NCBI RefSeq assembly: GCF_002272795.1
Contig: NZ_MLAT01000003.1
Coordinates: 62,001 to 126,000 of the forward strand
Origin: Helicobacter sp. 13S00482-2
Lineage (GTDB): Bacteria > Campylobacterota > Campylobacteria > Campylobacterales > Helicobacteraceae
Reading direction: 5' to 3'
Length of the DNA stretch: 64,000 nucleotides
Shown: positions 31,001-33,692 of the stretch, piece after piece
Layout of the letters: each line of letters opens with the position of its first letter
Position numbering within the stretch: position 1 is the stretch's first letter
The notes under the pieces: generated by a model
What the model saw: only the letters and a program-made list of their open reading frames with translations
Databases searched by the model: none
Told to the model about the DNA's origin: nothing
Position numbers and translations under genes: made by a program

Positions 31001-31174
31001 TCGCCCATTTGCAGAATGATTCATTTGAGGTGCAAATGGATCATTCATCAAAGGCTGAATATTATTTCTAGGCCTTAAATCTGCTGCTGAAAGATTCACT
31101 GCACACGTAGAAAGAATCTGGGTCAATGTGATTGATAAAGATAAAAATCTTTTAAAGGGGAATTCTAAATTCAT
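12029..31174 (-). CDS. Giant two-partner-secretion exoprotein (TpsA) with metallopeptidase-like modules and host-like signalling motifs
   Basis: This is a 6381-residue secreted protein. Residues 1-30 are a signal region. Residues ~35-300 are the TPS domain that the partner TpsB recognises: NPNSEGISHNKYQSF (66-79), NPNI (107-110) and NENGI (146-150). Residues ~300-2350 are beta-helix filamentous-haemagglutinin-type repeats. From ~2355 to 6040 the protein is a mosaic of linkers and seven ~300-residue modules centred on HEMTHKQQ, a HExxH zinc-peptidase motif. The linkers carry CagA-like tyrosine sites, ITIM-like sites, SH3 ligands and basic helices. Residues ~6040-6381 form a unique C-terminal domain. 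The frame is intact over 19.1 kb, with start ATG behind GAAAGAG. There is no VENN motif, so contact-dependent inhibition is not indicated. Closest concept: LspA/FhaB-type exoproteins. Function is inferred. Confidence 0.93.
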   Translation of the reverse strand: MNLEFPFKRFLSLSITLTQILSTCAVNLSAADLRPRNNIQPLMNDPFAPQMNHSANGRDVVNIVNPNSEGISHNKYQSFDVAKENGVILNNSQSNGVSVTGGYVSANPNISSNAKLIINEVLSNKNTSLEGTIEVFGKNADVMIANENGIVVNGASFINASGVTLTTGLIDNINQQILVRRGNVDILEGGLGIDGDYFSIISRSMELSGNIAKLDGSPIKNVNFIAGLNDVKLTVDMKNPIINRSLQSASEKPKLSIDGNMLGSMYVGYIHFISTEEGVGVRHSGVIKSANDIVINTKGDISTGGLLAQNIDLQTSGDFTNKGVVVADEGLKVQAHSLNNVRTVDPEIAQKLGMELKTSYLQAKNIDLKMINLSNEGIIIGFDKINMTSLNESSYFNNKGSIASKNLLIQTATLENAGTLSSGDLKLEASEKALSSGGIEADSLNVKTKNLDNEGKLVANTGTFNTDSFQNKGEMQVGSLSVSTKNLSNEGKLVANTADLNADDLQNKGDMQAISLNLKTKNINNQDKGSIASKNLLIQTATLENAGTLSSGDLKLEASEKALSSGGIEADSLNVKTKNLDNEGKLVANTGTFNTDSFQNKGEMQVGSLSVSTKNLSNEGKLVANTADLNADDLQNKGDMQVGTLSLDAQRLINTSKISTSNAQLKILDLNNSGSIQSQNQLFLTFKDASKNLSEFFHNNDGVLESNNILSIKGGSVDIDSGFGKVMANMRLLIESSGDIFIKKDFSNVGSIGLKATGTIYNDPNILLASQNDLYLNSKAFLNNSGGYLFGKNITIESDEITNNENSFIDAQSEMSLKATTINNNMGVINSGGDMQLFVKNLNNNAKTSGSIDFENINSIGWLHYYFEKDYFGNRNFNASYLAYRIINNLENKQALIRSGGNINIGFGDNNADVNNNDSVISASKDIFIKGNVYNTTTQKQYDVASLLRKFSINRVEAKPTYFGGSNTVYRLGDGDPLQILDKAKNSNDDNAGYFGLLKDLAGKNDLFRFLMAKAFGSDWLSQSDPKKLHFNENAKMLFTPKNPAQIIAGNNISILGGAVYNSTGSIQEIKADINNIKANLKDIQNFDASNAQTPQDVSDSPKPQNQEPLKDKKIFNGEVLQSAGLSEEEILQIGNKPLFHINSAELNSKTNNPVEVKPKNDNDFNLQIGTPVEVKTQSVHVNSAELNSKTNNPVEVKPKNDNDLNLQIGTPVEVKTQSVHVNSAELNSKTNNPVEVKPKNDNELNSKTNNPVEVKPKNDNDLSLQLSKHVEVKPQSVDINGNDLNSKISYYIETRPDLVDMSKFYGSKYFFTQIGYAPNKPISVIGDAYYENRLLDQQLTKNLGYSNSLSANDVKDLLDNAVLEQKNLGLVVGKPLTEEQVSKLHKDIVWYVNKKINGKDVLVPQLYYSKNTSFKKNDVTEGSNIASSGDMFLDVGTFQNKFSDIQAGNTLAIKANEDVKNIGGTISGGDIAISAKSFTSQSQLGIVKAGNFETLHQAKLSSRGNINIQTQKNIKIQNSALYSDGKDSKINLISDNGLIQILDQTIKKVDYKQENNQNTHSSWVSKTVMGTGSIIQGANINFKAAEGITIKNSFLSQNSKEGNVNLISDGNINIIPGTKNVDTKTNISFSGLNENTGMYEYSTKTNISEKLHQAQGSLISALGNINIQTNQNLKIQSSGLKADKKIVLSAGGKVDILDFQNTSVSNSSHLSGQVLGVQASFENQSASLSSGSSIQSGEGLFIDSQKSIHIVGSSLDGGKGDVILNSKEDLKIEAGKNTLHQESTSYGFGIVGSVSAGVMGYGVSAGFGINPGQNFAKIDNNFDPKNPLPEKPQMNLLASMDVGLEFSYNSQKTDQVHYTNSSIKAGGNIGSVVEGSADIGGADFDSSKDIILKAASIKTTKYVDQTTTSATGFSISAKQSVISTTTDAVNMISDVATKAGNGKELNAGIVAAGVAGAVTNLIFNDLVGATSIQQGDFKINHQDSHKTSENITKITAGGNILLQSTKGNVDLTGVAVKGNSLDIDSAKDINIMAAKSTNEEKGFSLGVMGKLYESAGYSALWGSNTDIGVGGNVNVSYNENNETSYQASTFDIKDQAKLSSKGDLSIIGGRIDAGTADIQVGGDLNIQSVIDSKNSKSANASLGGTVSLGLATNTIGKGDFSLNGGAGYHYENSKSVGVQAGISTKGKLNVNVKGNANLQGAVLDSKAQEGSFDVGGKLNISDLDLHKDIGGGNVNLSGGLTGNFGGEISIADHSKQEGKLHSAININTNAKEGVSINGSQSSSVKDIYSDTQKTNVILSSESFTGGDIGFTVDANRAKEILGSHNNHPHNDNDSLNNNGESIPLGPIQPGENGSSGLEGAQGVSANPTDANHSESSLLQGAQGVSTNSSSSKQSLTEKMKNFFGKSKGSYDVKDLNSDANSDMQMTSHKPSSEGHQEQPAEPSLLQGAQGVSTNPSSSKQSLTEKMKNFFGKSKGSYDVKDLNSDANSDMQMTSHKPSSEGHEVLPSAEGHQEQPVSDPSALYAKVIKPKQPTDANHSEYSLLGAPQGTDGNPTGTNHSESSLLQGAQGVSTNPTEPSNHSEYSLVGAPQENPASNNPDPSALYAKVSKPKKPTDGNHSEYSLLGAPQGTDANPTDANHSEPSLLQGAQGVSTNPSSSKQSLTEKMKNFFGKSKGSYDVKDLNSDANSDMQMTSHKPSSEGHEVLPHNESHEEQPYGKVHDALPHSDVYGPLPYSEVYDALPFDGVHDTSPHSESNDTPPPLPPKSDFVLSEQQALAKHQNDLHKFADMGEEVPPRVPMDRENKSSEGDVKDLKDLLDRSVFNIQDLNLSQSNDLLNAIAKNPIFTNNQENEHRNSNGSLKNYMNELLSEVGENFPHKPEAEDYEELRQNIYTNLEEKMMNNPKIEDYIKNFNPSNQEHYERLAKELITHYSDALKDAKLNTTDTNVHFSGDIKNGFYSPNDGDIHMPTPKNYLKNYFKNQNPTPEEVGLHVLNEVVREMTHKQQDLLVKNMDNPDISQNIKDYASLIDLNFKFSPNANKDAHHLDPNNILNKEASDHGNTTMRKYGDFIRGNSSSDNPGDLAQTKNTKQKKPFLERLRNVFAKKNPQFEHLVQNPEPSLEQGVQGTDANSTGTSENVDPLYEVIPEPGHPVLGTSNNPEPSLLQGAQGVSTNPTGTNENFDPSALYAKVSKPKKPTDANHSEYSLLQAPQENPASNHSEYSLLGAPQENPASNNPDPSALYAKVSKPKKPTDANHSEYSLVGAPQGSDANPTGTNHPEPSFLQGAQGVSTNPSSSNQEAQNTSTNPSSEAHQEQPVSDPSALYAKVSKPKKPTDANHSEYSLVGAPQGSDANPTGTNHPEPSFLQGAQGVSTNPTEPHDDLLYNDVYAPLSRNGLSNEVRGISPHSEPHDDLLYNDVYAHLSRNGLSNEVHDTPPPLPPKSDFVLSQQALAKHQNDLHKFADMGEEVPPRVPMDRENKLSEGDVKDLKDLLDRSASNIQELNLSQSADLLNGIGTNLVFIKNQEQEGLKTDFIRLFSNVADDVLNKPDSKEYRDLTDSIFHSLEKNITSSPRIKSYVRNFDPSDQDHYERLAKEVIKNYSKALADEGFNITNTKTVFSDVFEHIFYSLDDHSINIPTPEKYIRAYVSNQNPTPQEVALQFLNNIVYQMTHKQQDFLVTNMENFGFTQNTKDYLSLMDLNYNYYANYLVHGFDLASHQILEKQASTQGKNIAEAFKNSVMNHPSFELSETPPLPLKSDFVLSEQALIKHQNDSHTSEGDVKDLKDLLKRSASNIHELDLSQSADLLNAIGRNPILLANEEREGLKNDFIGLLSDASDDVLNKPGSKDYKDLRGTIYANLEQKIMNNPKIENYIRNFDPLNQDHYEGLAKEAIKDYSSTLADQGFNITDTQTVFSDQFGNAFYHPKGSINIPTPEKYVEAYLPNQNPTPQDVALHLLSTVVHEMTHKQQQFFVHNIDNPLFTQNAKDYISMVRLNYQFYAQFRTDGIHLANRQILEKEASDQGEGIAEVFKNSVMSRPLFKAPQLPQTPQGSDANPTGANHPEPSFLQGAQGVSTNPTEPSNHSEYSLLGAPQENPASNHPSNQDNGFEETLVIKYSESPEQQNFAPNPIKNIIQGAQAPHGASTNPPSTSNNPESSALQGAQGVSTNPSLANQEAQNASGNPSSSKQSLAKKIKNFFRKNKGSYNVKDLNPDTNGDVQTTSYKPHSEVHENLPPKSDFVLSQQALAKHQNDLHKFADMGEEVPPRVPMEGEIKSPEGDVKDLIDLLDRSVFNIQDLNLSQSVDLLNTIVKNPIFINNQEVQYPDNPDTLKHYVVDLLSEVGENFPYTPQAAEYKALRDAIYSNLQQNIINNPKIEGYVRNFDSSDQKHYERLAKEVITNYSDAWKETKLNITDTSVQFSEDYKNAFYSQSNDGVHIPTPENYLKSYFKNQEPTSQQVGLHLINTVVHEMTHKQQNLLIRNVNNPEISQSIKDYTPLIDLNFKFYANGHVDGYNLYRGQILEIEAFNQGQAMMKKYAYLFGDNLFSDNPENLSQNKNTKQKKPLLERLRNVFTKKSSQDSGISMMPEPELLASASNNPEPSLLQGTQGTQAAQGTSENPSSSKQSLAKKIKNFFRKNKGSYDVKDLNPDANGDVQTTSYKSSNQNHEPLPPKSDFVLSQQALAKHQNDLHKFADMGEEVPPRVPMDRENKSPEGDVKDLQDLLDRSVFNIQDLNLSQSVGLLNGVAKNPIFINNQESEHASNDISLKHYMIELLSEVGENFPYKPEAKDYKDLRKDIYANLEQKIINNPKIENYVRNFDPSNQEHYERLAKEVIAHYSDALKDAKLNTTETNVHFLENIKDAFYTQTNDDIHIPTPENYLRSYFKNENPTPQQVGIHVLNAVVHEMTHKQQNLLVRNMDNPDISQNIKDYASIIDLNFKFYANGNKDGYHLYRSQILEREAFEHGDETMKKYAGFIRENPSSDNLGDLAETKNTKQKKPFLERLRNIFAKKSPQSEHPVLGANENSESSLAQGAQGTDANSTGTSNNPESSALQGAQGVSVNKPHSEVHDDPIYSEVRDALPSHEAHNDPIYSEVYDALPLNGVHDTLPPLPPKSDFVLSQQALVSHQNDLHKSQNMGEEIPPRVPMDRENKLSEGDVKDLKDLLKRSASNIHELDLSQSADLLNAIARNPVFIGNEKRESLKTDFIDLLSDASDHVLNKPESQDYRKLKGAISQSLEHRIMNNPKIENYVKNFDPSDQKHYERLAKEAIKNYSQALKKEGFNTAKIRVIFSDSIQHAFYRASNNSINIPTPENYLKTYIENKNPTPQEVALNLLDTVVHEMTHKQQDLFVKNMDNPLFTQNTKEYLSLLNLNYKFYAEYETDGSDLSDRQIMEKEAITQAEDIIGRFKINVMTRPSFRAPELPQTPQENLVSANDNPEPLSLQGSQGFSTNPASVSNHPSNHDNGFEETLVIKYSESTEQQNFAPNPIKNIIQGAQGASTNPSSSNQEVQNVSTNPPSASNNPEPSLLQGAQAAQGTSENPSSSKQSLAKKIKNFFRKNKGSYDIKDLNSDTDSNVQTISYKSSNQNHEPLPPKSDFVLSEQQALVSHQNDLHKSQNMGEEIPPRVPMDRENKLSEGDVKDLKDLLDRSASNIHELDLSQSADLLNAIGRNPILLANEEREGLKTDFIRLFSNVADDVLNKPDSKEYRDLKGAIYANLEQKIMNNPKIENYVRNFDPLNQDHYEGLAKEAIKNYSSVLANQGFNITKTHAVFSENFEHALYDPHTNNIHIPAPQNYLKAYLSSQNYTPEEVALHFLNAIVHEMTHKQQDFLVTNMENFGFTQNTKDYLSLIDLNYRFYADYTVDDVKLANHQVLEKEAITQAGEIEEVFKNSVMTRPSFRAPELPQTPQENLVSANDNPEPLSLQGSQGFSTNPASVSNHPSDHDNGFEETFVIKYSEGPDQQNFAPSREINQGAQGAAANPVAANNNPEPSLLQGAQGVSTNPSLANQEAQNASGNPSSSKQSLAKKIKNFFRKNKDSYDVEDLKSNPNDISVISYRDTTNDLYLQANPEGVDSYVIEHLPTRNMNLESILDGEASFGNIALVYGLSSDRYILYEKVPSEEFKKRPVLADEYLDALNLNLNKEKRERFYDFIETVVAGNPSLMKEEILNYKEPVKTSRDEGINAIPKEDNAQILEQLLADPEVLRAIDNAHIAKMGMRVIENLIKTYKLEELRDAIDTRTDPGNLHPHQKELFDIYMKHFFSEDGNMFFAAKTINVLKNVLDSGGKIYFNLDNIVTSYGYFTNWLQEVDLEGLKDLYDPKHEHYNSITSQELRYVYENYRSHPGLKFTIKKQVIENPFKLPEIVGAIESERSKHNKTDD
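13320..13497 (-). repeat. ~178-bp near-identical linker repeat, copy 2
   Basis: This is the partner of 14764-14942. The 1.44-kb spacing equals one module plus linker, so recombination between the copies would delete or duplicate a whole metallopeptidase-like module in frame. Confidence 0.8.
13490..14400 (-). repeat. TpsA module 7, metallopeptidase-like, HEMTH intact
   Basis: Residues ~5592-5895. HEMTHKQQ lies at 13689-13711 with VLEKEAITQA downstream. It is preceded by EPLPPKSDFVLS and followed by the 178-bp linker repeat. Confidence 0.8.
14764..14942 (-). repeat. ~178-bp near-identical linker repeat, copy 1
   Basis: This stretch matches 13320-13497 with only about two mismatches seen. It encodes NGFEETLVIKYSE-type sequence on one side and the RAPELPQTPQENLVSANDN linker on the other. 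It flanks modules 6 and 7. Confidence 0.8.
14930..15850 (-). repeat. TpsA module 6, metallopeptidase-like, HEMTH intact
   Basis: Residues ~5109-5415. HEMTHKQQ lies at 15135-15157 with IMEKEAITQA downstream. It is preceded by two DPIYSEV sites and PPLPPK. It belongs with modules 2, 3 and 7 (NIHELDLSQSADLL subgroup). Confidence 0.8.
15880..15970 (-). other. TpsA paired DPIYSEV sites before module 6
   Basis: Two sites, DPIYSEVRDAL and DPIYSEVYDAL, lie about 18 residues apart. D-P-I-Y-S is one conservative change from the E-P-I-Y-A core at each end. They directly precede a PPLPPK SH3-type ligand. Confidence 0.7.
16200..17170 (-). repeat. TpsA module 5, metallopeptidase-like, HEMTH intact
   Basis: Residues ~4669-4992. 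HEMTHKQQ lies at 16444-16466 with ILEREAFEHG downstream. It is very like modules 1 and 4 in its N-terminal part (NIQDLNLSQS), and forms one subgroup with them. Confidence 0.8.
17530..18480 (-). repeat. TpsA module 4, metallopeptidase-like, HEMTH intact
   Basis: Residues ~4232-4549. HEMTHKQQ lies at 17751-17773 with ILEIEAFNQG downstream. The module ends in a basic helix (PLLERLRNVFTKKSSQ). Confidence 0.8.
19060..19910 (-). repeat. TpsA module 3, metallopeptidase-like, HEMTH intact
   Basis: Residues ~3755-4039. HEMTHKQQ lies at 19268-19290, and ILEKEASDQG about 52 residues later offers Glu as a third ligand. The strand GSINIPTPEKY before the helix is typical of zinc-peptidase active-site layout. 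Confidence 0.8.
19930..20850 (-). repeat. TpsA module 2, metallopeptidase-like, motif degenerate (YQMTH)
   Basis: Residues ~3442-3749. HExxH has become YQMTHKQQ at 20151-20173, losing both the first His and the catalytic Glu. The fold-defining surroundings (SINIPTPEKY before it, QILEKQAS after it) are kept. It directly abuts module 3 with almost no linker. Confidence 0.75.
20874..21042 (-). repeat. Two ~76-bp direct repeats encoding LLYNDVYA sites
   Basis: Copies at 20874-20951 and 20968-21042 differ at a few positions. Each encodes EPHDDLLYNDVYA followed by PLSRNGLSNEV or HLSRNGLSNEV. Each contains two tyrosines in an acidic setting. Confidence 0.8.
21190..21765 (-). other. TpsA tyrosine-motif cluster (ALYAKV, SEYSLL/V, DPLYEV)
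   Basis: This linker between modules 1 and 2 encodes three DPSALYAKVSKPKK segments (around 21615, 21450 and 21205), one DPLYEVIPEP (about 21750) and several HSEYSLL or HSEYSLV sites. YAKVSKPKK resembles CagA EPIYA-A (EPIYAKVNKKK, from memory). SEYSLL fits the ITIM pattern S-x-Y-x-x-L. Confidence 0.75.
21930..22885 (-). repeat. TpsA module 1, metallopeptidase-like, motif degenerate (REMTH)
   Basis: Residues ~2763-3082. It opens with TPPPLPPKSDFVLS and GDVKDLKDLLDRS. The zinc motif reads REMTHKQQ at about 22157-22180, with Arg replacing the first His. The later acidic site is also altered (ILNKEAS). It is predicted to be catalytically dead if the family is a zinc peptidase. Confidence 0.75.
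22940..23615 (-). other. TpsA tyrosine-motif cluster before module 1
   Basis: It contains two DPSALYAKV segments (around 23605 and 23365), three SEYSLL/V sites, and a run with YGKVHDALP, DVYGPLP and YSEVYDALP just before TPPPLPPKSD. Tyrosines are followed at +3 by V or L, flanked by Asp/Glu and Pro. Confidence 0.7.
23071..24045 (-). repeat. Three near-identical ~175-bp linker repeats (basic helix plus tail)
   Basis: Copies lie at about 23071-23250, 23661-23850 and 23871-24045. Each encodes SLTEKMKNFFGKSKGSYDV followed by KDLNSDANSDMQMTSHKPSS. Differences between copies are only a few bases. They mark the start of the repetitive C-terminal two thirds. Confidence 0.85.
27356..27760 (-). repeat. 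Tandem PVEVKPKNDN repeats, unit about 120 bp
   Basis: About three full and some partial copies encode PVEVKPKNDNDLNLQIG and TPVEVKTQSVHVNSAELN. Units are almost identical in DNA. The peptide is hydrophilic and Pro/Val/Lys-rich, more like a flexible spacer than a beta-helix rung, and interrupts the stalk around residues 1140-1275. Confidence 0.85.
29251..29595 (-). repeat. 345-bp exact duplication, copy A
   Basis: By eye this stretch is identical to 29638-29982, offset by 387 bp (129 codons). It encodes beta-helix rungs with KLVANTGTFNTDSF and KLVANTADLNADD. The lack of any seen mismatch implies a recent or concerted duplication. Confidence 0.9.
29638..29982 (-). repeat. 345-bp exact duplication, copy B
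   Basis: This is the partner of 29251-29595. The two copies are in frame and separated by 42 bp, so unequal recombination would remove or add 129 residues without breaking the frame. Confidence 0.9.
30270..31174 (-). other. TpsA: signal peptide and TPS secretion domain
   Basis: This covers residues 1 to ~300 of the giant exoprotein. Basic MNLEFPFKRF is followed by a hydrophobic run to about A30. The haemagglutination-activity fold follows, with the N-x-x-G-x-S-x-N-x-Y-x-x-F motif and the NPNx and NxNGI landmarks used for recognition by the TpsB POTRA domains. Confidence 0.9.
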
Positions 31175-31254
31175 TTTCTGCTCTTTCAGGTTAATTTTTG
31201 ATGGAATGATACAATATTTTTTACTAATAAAAAAAACATATTTGATAGTATAAT

Positions 31255-32910
31255 TTATATTGAAATATTTAAATTAAAAAAGATAGGCATTGATTCTTTA
31301 GGCATATCTTTAGAACGAAGAAACGGCTTTGAAATGGTAAGTCCAAGAGAAATAGCCTGCCAAAAATAATTTGCCCCAAAAGCAAATCCAGCAATCTGAT
31401 CGCTATGATTCAGGCCATAATCTCTACCTCCGCCATAATCCAATCCAAAAAATGGCTCAATATTCCAAATACTCCCTTGAAAATAAATAGGTTTTAAAGT
31501 AATAGTATTAGCGATATATCCGCCCTCATCAAGTGCCAATGAACTCTCCTTGAAGCCTCTCACAGTGTATTGATCCCCAATAAAAAATTTATCGGCATAA
31601 AACAATTCATCATTACTATAACTCGCCCCAATATTCAAACGATACATGAGCGCAATATAAGGACTATAATAAAGATATTTTTGCCAAGAAGCATTCAAAT
31701 TAATCTTGTTATACTCGGCCTTAAAAATAGAATTTTTCGTATTGCCTTCCCCACCAAATATAGGCACTCCACGCAAATACTCCATATCAAGATACAAATT
31801 CCCGCCAAATACCTTATTAATGTGCTCTATCCCTGTACTAACAACTGTATAATTTTTACTATTTATTTCTATCAGAAGATCATTAATATGATTTTTTTGT
31901 CTCCTCAGTTTGGTTTGAAAATAAAGAGTTGTTTTGCTATTTTTATTTCTATGCAAAACTCTTTGTATTCTGAAGGTTTGGCGAAGATTTTGACTTTTAT
32001 TAGTATAACTCCCAAACTGACCCATTATATCAATGTAGCTATCTGTATAGCTCACAGAATAAGAAAATTTCCAATACTTAAATGGAATAGAATAACTCCC
32101 TGAATAGATGCTCTCCTTATTCTTATCACGATGATGTATGAAACGCTCCATATAAGTCAAAAATAATGTGTCATTGATTCCAAGTAAATTATATTGATTA
32201 AAGCCCAACACCGATCTAAAAGCACCCTTATCTATAGTGGAACTATTATTTAGACCTATACTGATACCTCCATCAATCTTGTGTTCTTCAAGGATAACAT
32301 CAGAATATTCCATTTTCTCACTTGGCTCAACCTCCATTTTATACAAATAACCACCATTATTGAGATTCTCTAATCCCTGATCTAGTGCATAAATATCTAA
32401 CAAATTACCTTTTTTGATGGGAAAAGCGTCAAACACCCTGAGTTTAGAATATTTAGAATCCTTAATCTGAATGCTATTGATATACCCAAATTTGACTTCT
32501 AAAACTAATTTTCCAGTTTTCACATTACCTGATTTTATTGTAACTAAAGTAGTCGTATAGCCTTTTCTAACATAATACTCACTCGTTTCTTTGATTAACT
32601 CAAAAATATCTTGTTTTTTTAAAGCTTTATTCTCATAATTTTTTAATATTTTAACGATTGTCTTAGGAACTTTATACTCACTTTGTATGCTAATATTTTT
32701 AAAAAAATATTCTTTACCATCTTCAAATTCTTGTATTTTTCCTTCAGGTTCATTGCGATATTTATCTGGATACTGAAGCTGTTCTTGAATATATTTTTCT
32801 TCTTTTTCTTTATTTAATAAATCCAAAACTCTATTTTGATTTTGAAGTTGTAAATCGGCATTATCACCCCAAACCTTCAAAACAATCAAAAAAATCCAAA
32901 CCTTTTTCAA
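31255..32910 (-). CDS. TpsB outer-membrane transporter (ShlB/FhaC family)
   Basis: This Omp85-superfamily pore exports the TpsA protein encoded 80 bp downstream. The 551-residue length fits the family. Signal MKKVWIFLIVLKVWG is followed by a linker and two POTRA-like domains (FFKNISIQSEYKVP and GKLVLEVKFGYINSIQIKD), then the 16-strand barrel with the conserved loop motif VRGF (QYTVRGFKESS, around residue 455). The C-terminus ends in an aromatic/hydrophobic beta strand (FFNLNISI). Translation starts at TTG 32910, whose last two bases plus the next A form the TGA stop of the upstream gene, so translation is coupled; GGGAG lies 8 bases before. Confidence 0.93.
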   Translation of the reverse strand: MKKVWIFLIVLKVWGDNADLQLQNQNRVLDLLNKEKEEKYIQEQLQYPDKYRNEPEGKIQEFEDGKEYFFKNISIQSEYKVPKTIVKILKNYENKALKKQDIFELIKETSEYYVRKGYTTTLVTIKSGNVKTGKLVLEVKFGYINSIQIKDSKYSKLRVFDAFPIKKGNLLDIYALDQGLENLNNGGYLYKMEVEPSEKMEYSDVILEEHKIDGGISIGLNNSSTIDKGAFRSVLGFNQYNLLGINDTLFLTYMERFIHHRDKNKESIYSGSYSIPFKYWKFSYSVSYTDSYIDIMGQFGSYTNKSQNLRQTFRIQRVLHRNKNSKTTLYFQTKLRRQKNHINDLLIEINSKNYTVVSTGIEHINKVFGGNLYLDMEYLRGVPIFGGEGNTKNSIFKAEYNKINLNASWQKYLYYSPYIALMYRLNIGASYSNDELFYADKFFIGDQYTVRGFKESSLALDEGGYIANTITLKPIYFQGSIWNIEPFFGLDYGGGRDYGLNHSDQIAGFAFGANYFWQAISLGLTISKPFLRSKDMPKESMPIFFNLNISI

Positions 32911-33395
32911 ATTTTCACTCCCATTTTGAAAACAACTGAACGATAATGTGAATTCATATTGCTATCATTAATTTGCATATCATCAAATAAAACCTGAAAA
33001 ACTAGGCGATGAATAGATTTTTCAATACCAAAAGCATAATAAAAAGTTTTTTTTAAAGTAATATTTTGTAAAAATCCAATTCTACTAACAATCTTAGTAT
33101 CAAGAAATGTAGGAAGCTTCAGAAGTGTGAAAAATAATCCTACATTCTTCTTATTACTCAATAACGGATGAATTCTCCTTATCTCAGCACCAATCCCAAT
33201 ATCAAAACCTGTCATTTTTGGAATAGGAAAATAAATATCCGATCCATAATCAAAAAAATCATTCAAAGTCTCAGATTCTGTCCTGGACTGAAAGTTTTGA
33301 TAAGGAGTGATACCGATTTTTGGTTCTATAAAAATAAATCCCGCCCCAAAAACCATCTCTGAATAAAAACAAATTATCAACAAAATTTTTTTCAT
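32907..33395 (-). CDS. Small outer-membrane beta-barrel-like protein in the tps operon
   Basis: The product is 162 residues from ATG 33395 (a TTG three codons earlier is possible). A signal peptide (MKKILLIICFYSEMVFGA) precedes alternating hydrophobic/polar strands (GAGFIFIEPKIGITPYQ, GFDIGIGAEIRR, NVGLFFTLLKLP, YYAFGIEKSIHRLVFQVLF) and a terminal strand ending KMGVKI. This looks like a small 8-stranded barrel. It is the first gene of the operon, overlapping tpsB. TPS loci usually hold only two genes, so a third, barrel-like member is notable. I do not recognise the family. Confidence 0.7.
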   Translation of the reverse strand: MKKILLIICFYSEMVFGAGFIFIEPKIGITPYQNFQSRTESETLNDFFDYGSDIYFPIPKMTGFDIGIGAEIRRIHPLLSNKKNVGLFFTLLKLPTFLDTKIVSRIGFLQNITLKKTFYYAFGIEKSIHRLVFQVLFDDMQINDSNMNSHYRSVVFKMGVKI

Positions 33396-33404
33396 ATTTA
33401 CCAA

Positions 33405-33692
33405 TCAAAATATATAAAATAGATTCTAATAAAAATCATGAGTCACAACAATAAATTATAAATTTTATTATAACACAAATAATATTTAATTTAAATATTT
33501 CATTTAATCATAATGATATAAGTTATCATTATGATTAAATAGTTATTATTTTTATATACTTTATTATTATTAATTATTAATATAAAGATATCTAAATAAA
33601 TAATTTTTAATAAATATTAAATAATTTATTGTATTATTTTTTAATATTATATTTTAGTAATATTAACAAAAAAAACAAATAGGATTAAAATA
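33405..33692. promoter_or_regulatory. Very AT-rich upstream region of the tps operon
   Basis: This stretch of almost pure A/T carries the 17-bp inverted repeat listed separately. It separates the end of the FliK-like gene from the start of the tps operon. TATATATTTT-type -10 candidates occur on the minus strand around 33405-33420. No coding potential is seen. Confidence 0.5.
33502..33540. promoter_or_regulatory. Perfect 17-bp inverted repeat with Fur-like core
   Basis: The arm 33502-33518 (ATTTAATCATAATGATA) is the exact reverse complement of 33524-33540, with a 5-base loop TAAGT. The centre TGATATAAGTTATCA differs at about 3 positions from the 7-1-7 Fur pattern TGATAAT-N-ATTATCA. It lies ~110 bp upstream of the first tps operon gene. 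It could be an operator or an AT-only hairpin. The repeat is certain; Fur binding is inferred. Confidence 0.55.

Noticed and set aside
12029-31174. Contact-dependent inhibition (CdiA) system
   Set aside because: No VENN or pretoxin motif seen and no small immunity gene after the C-terminus; the repeated modules do not fit CdiA.
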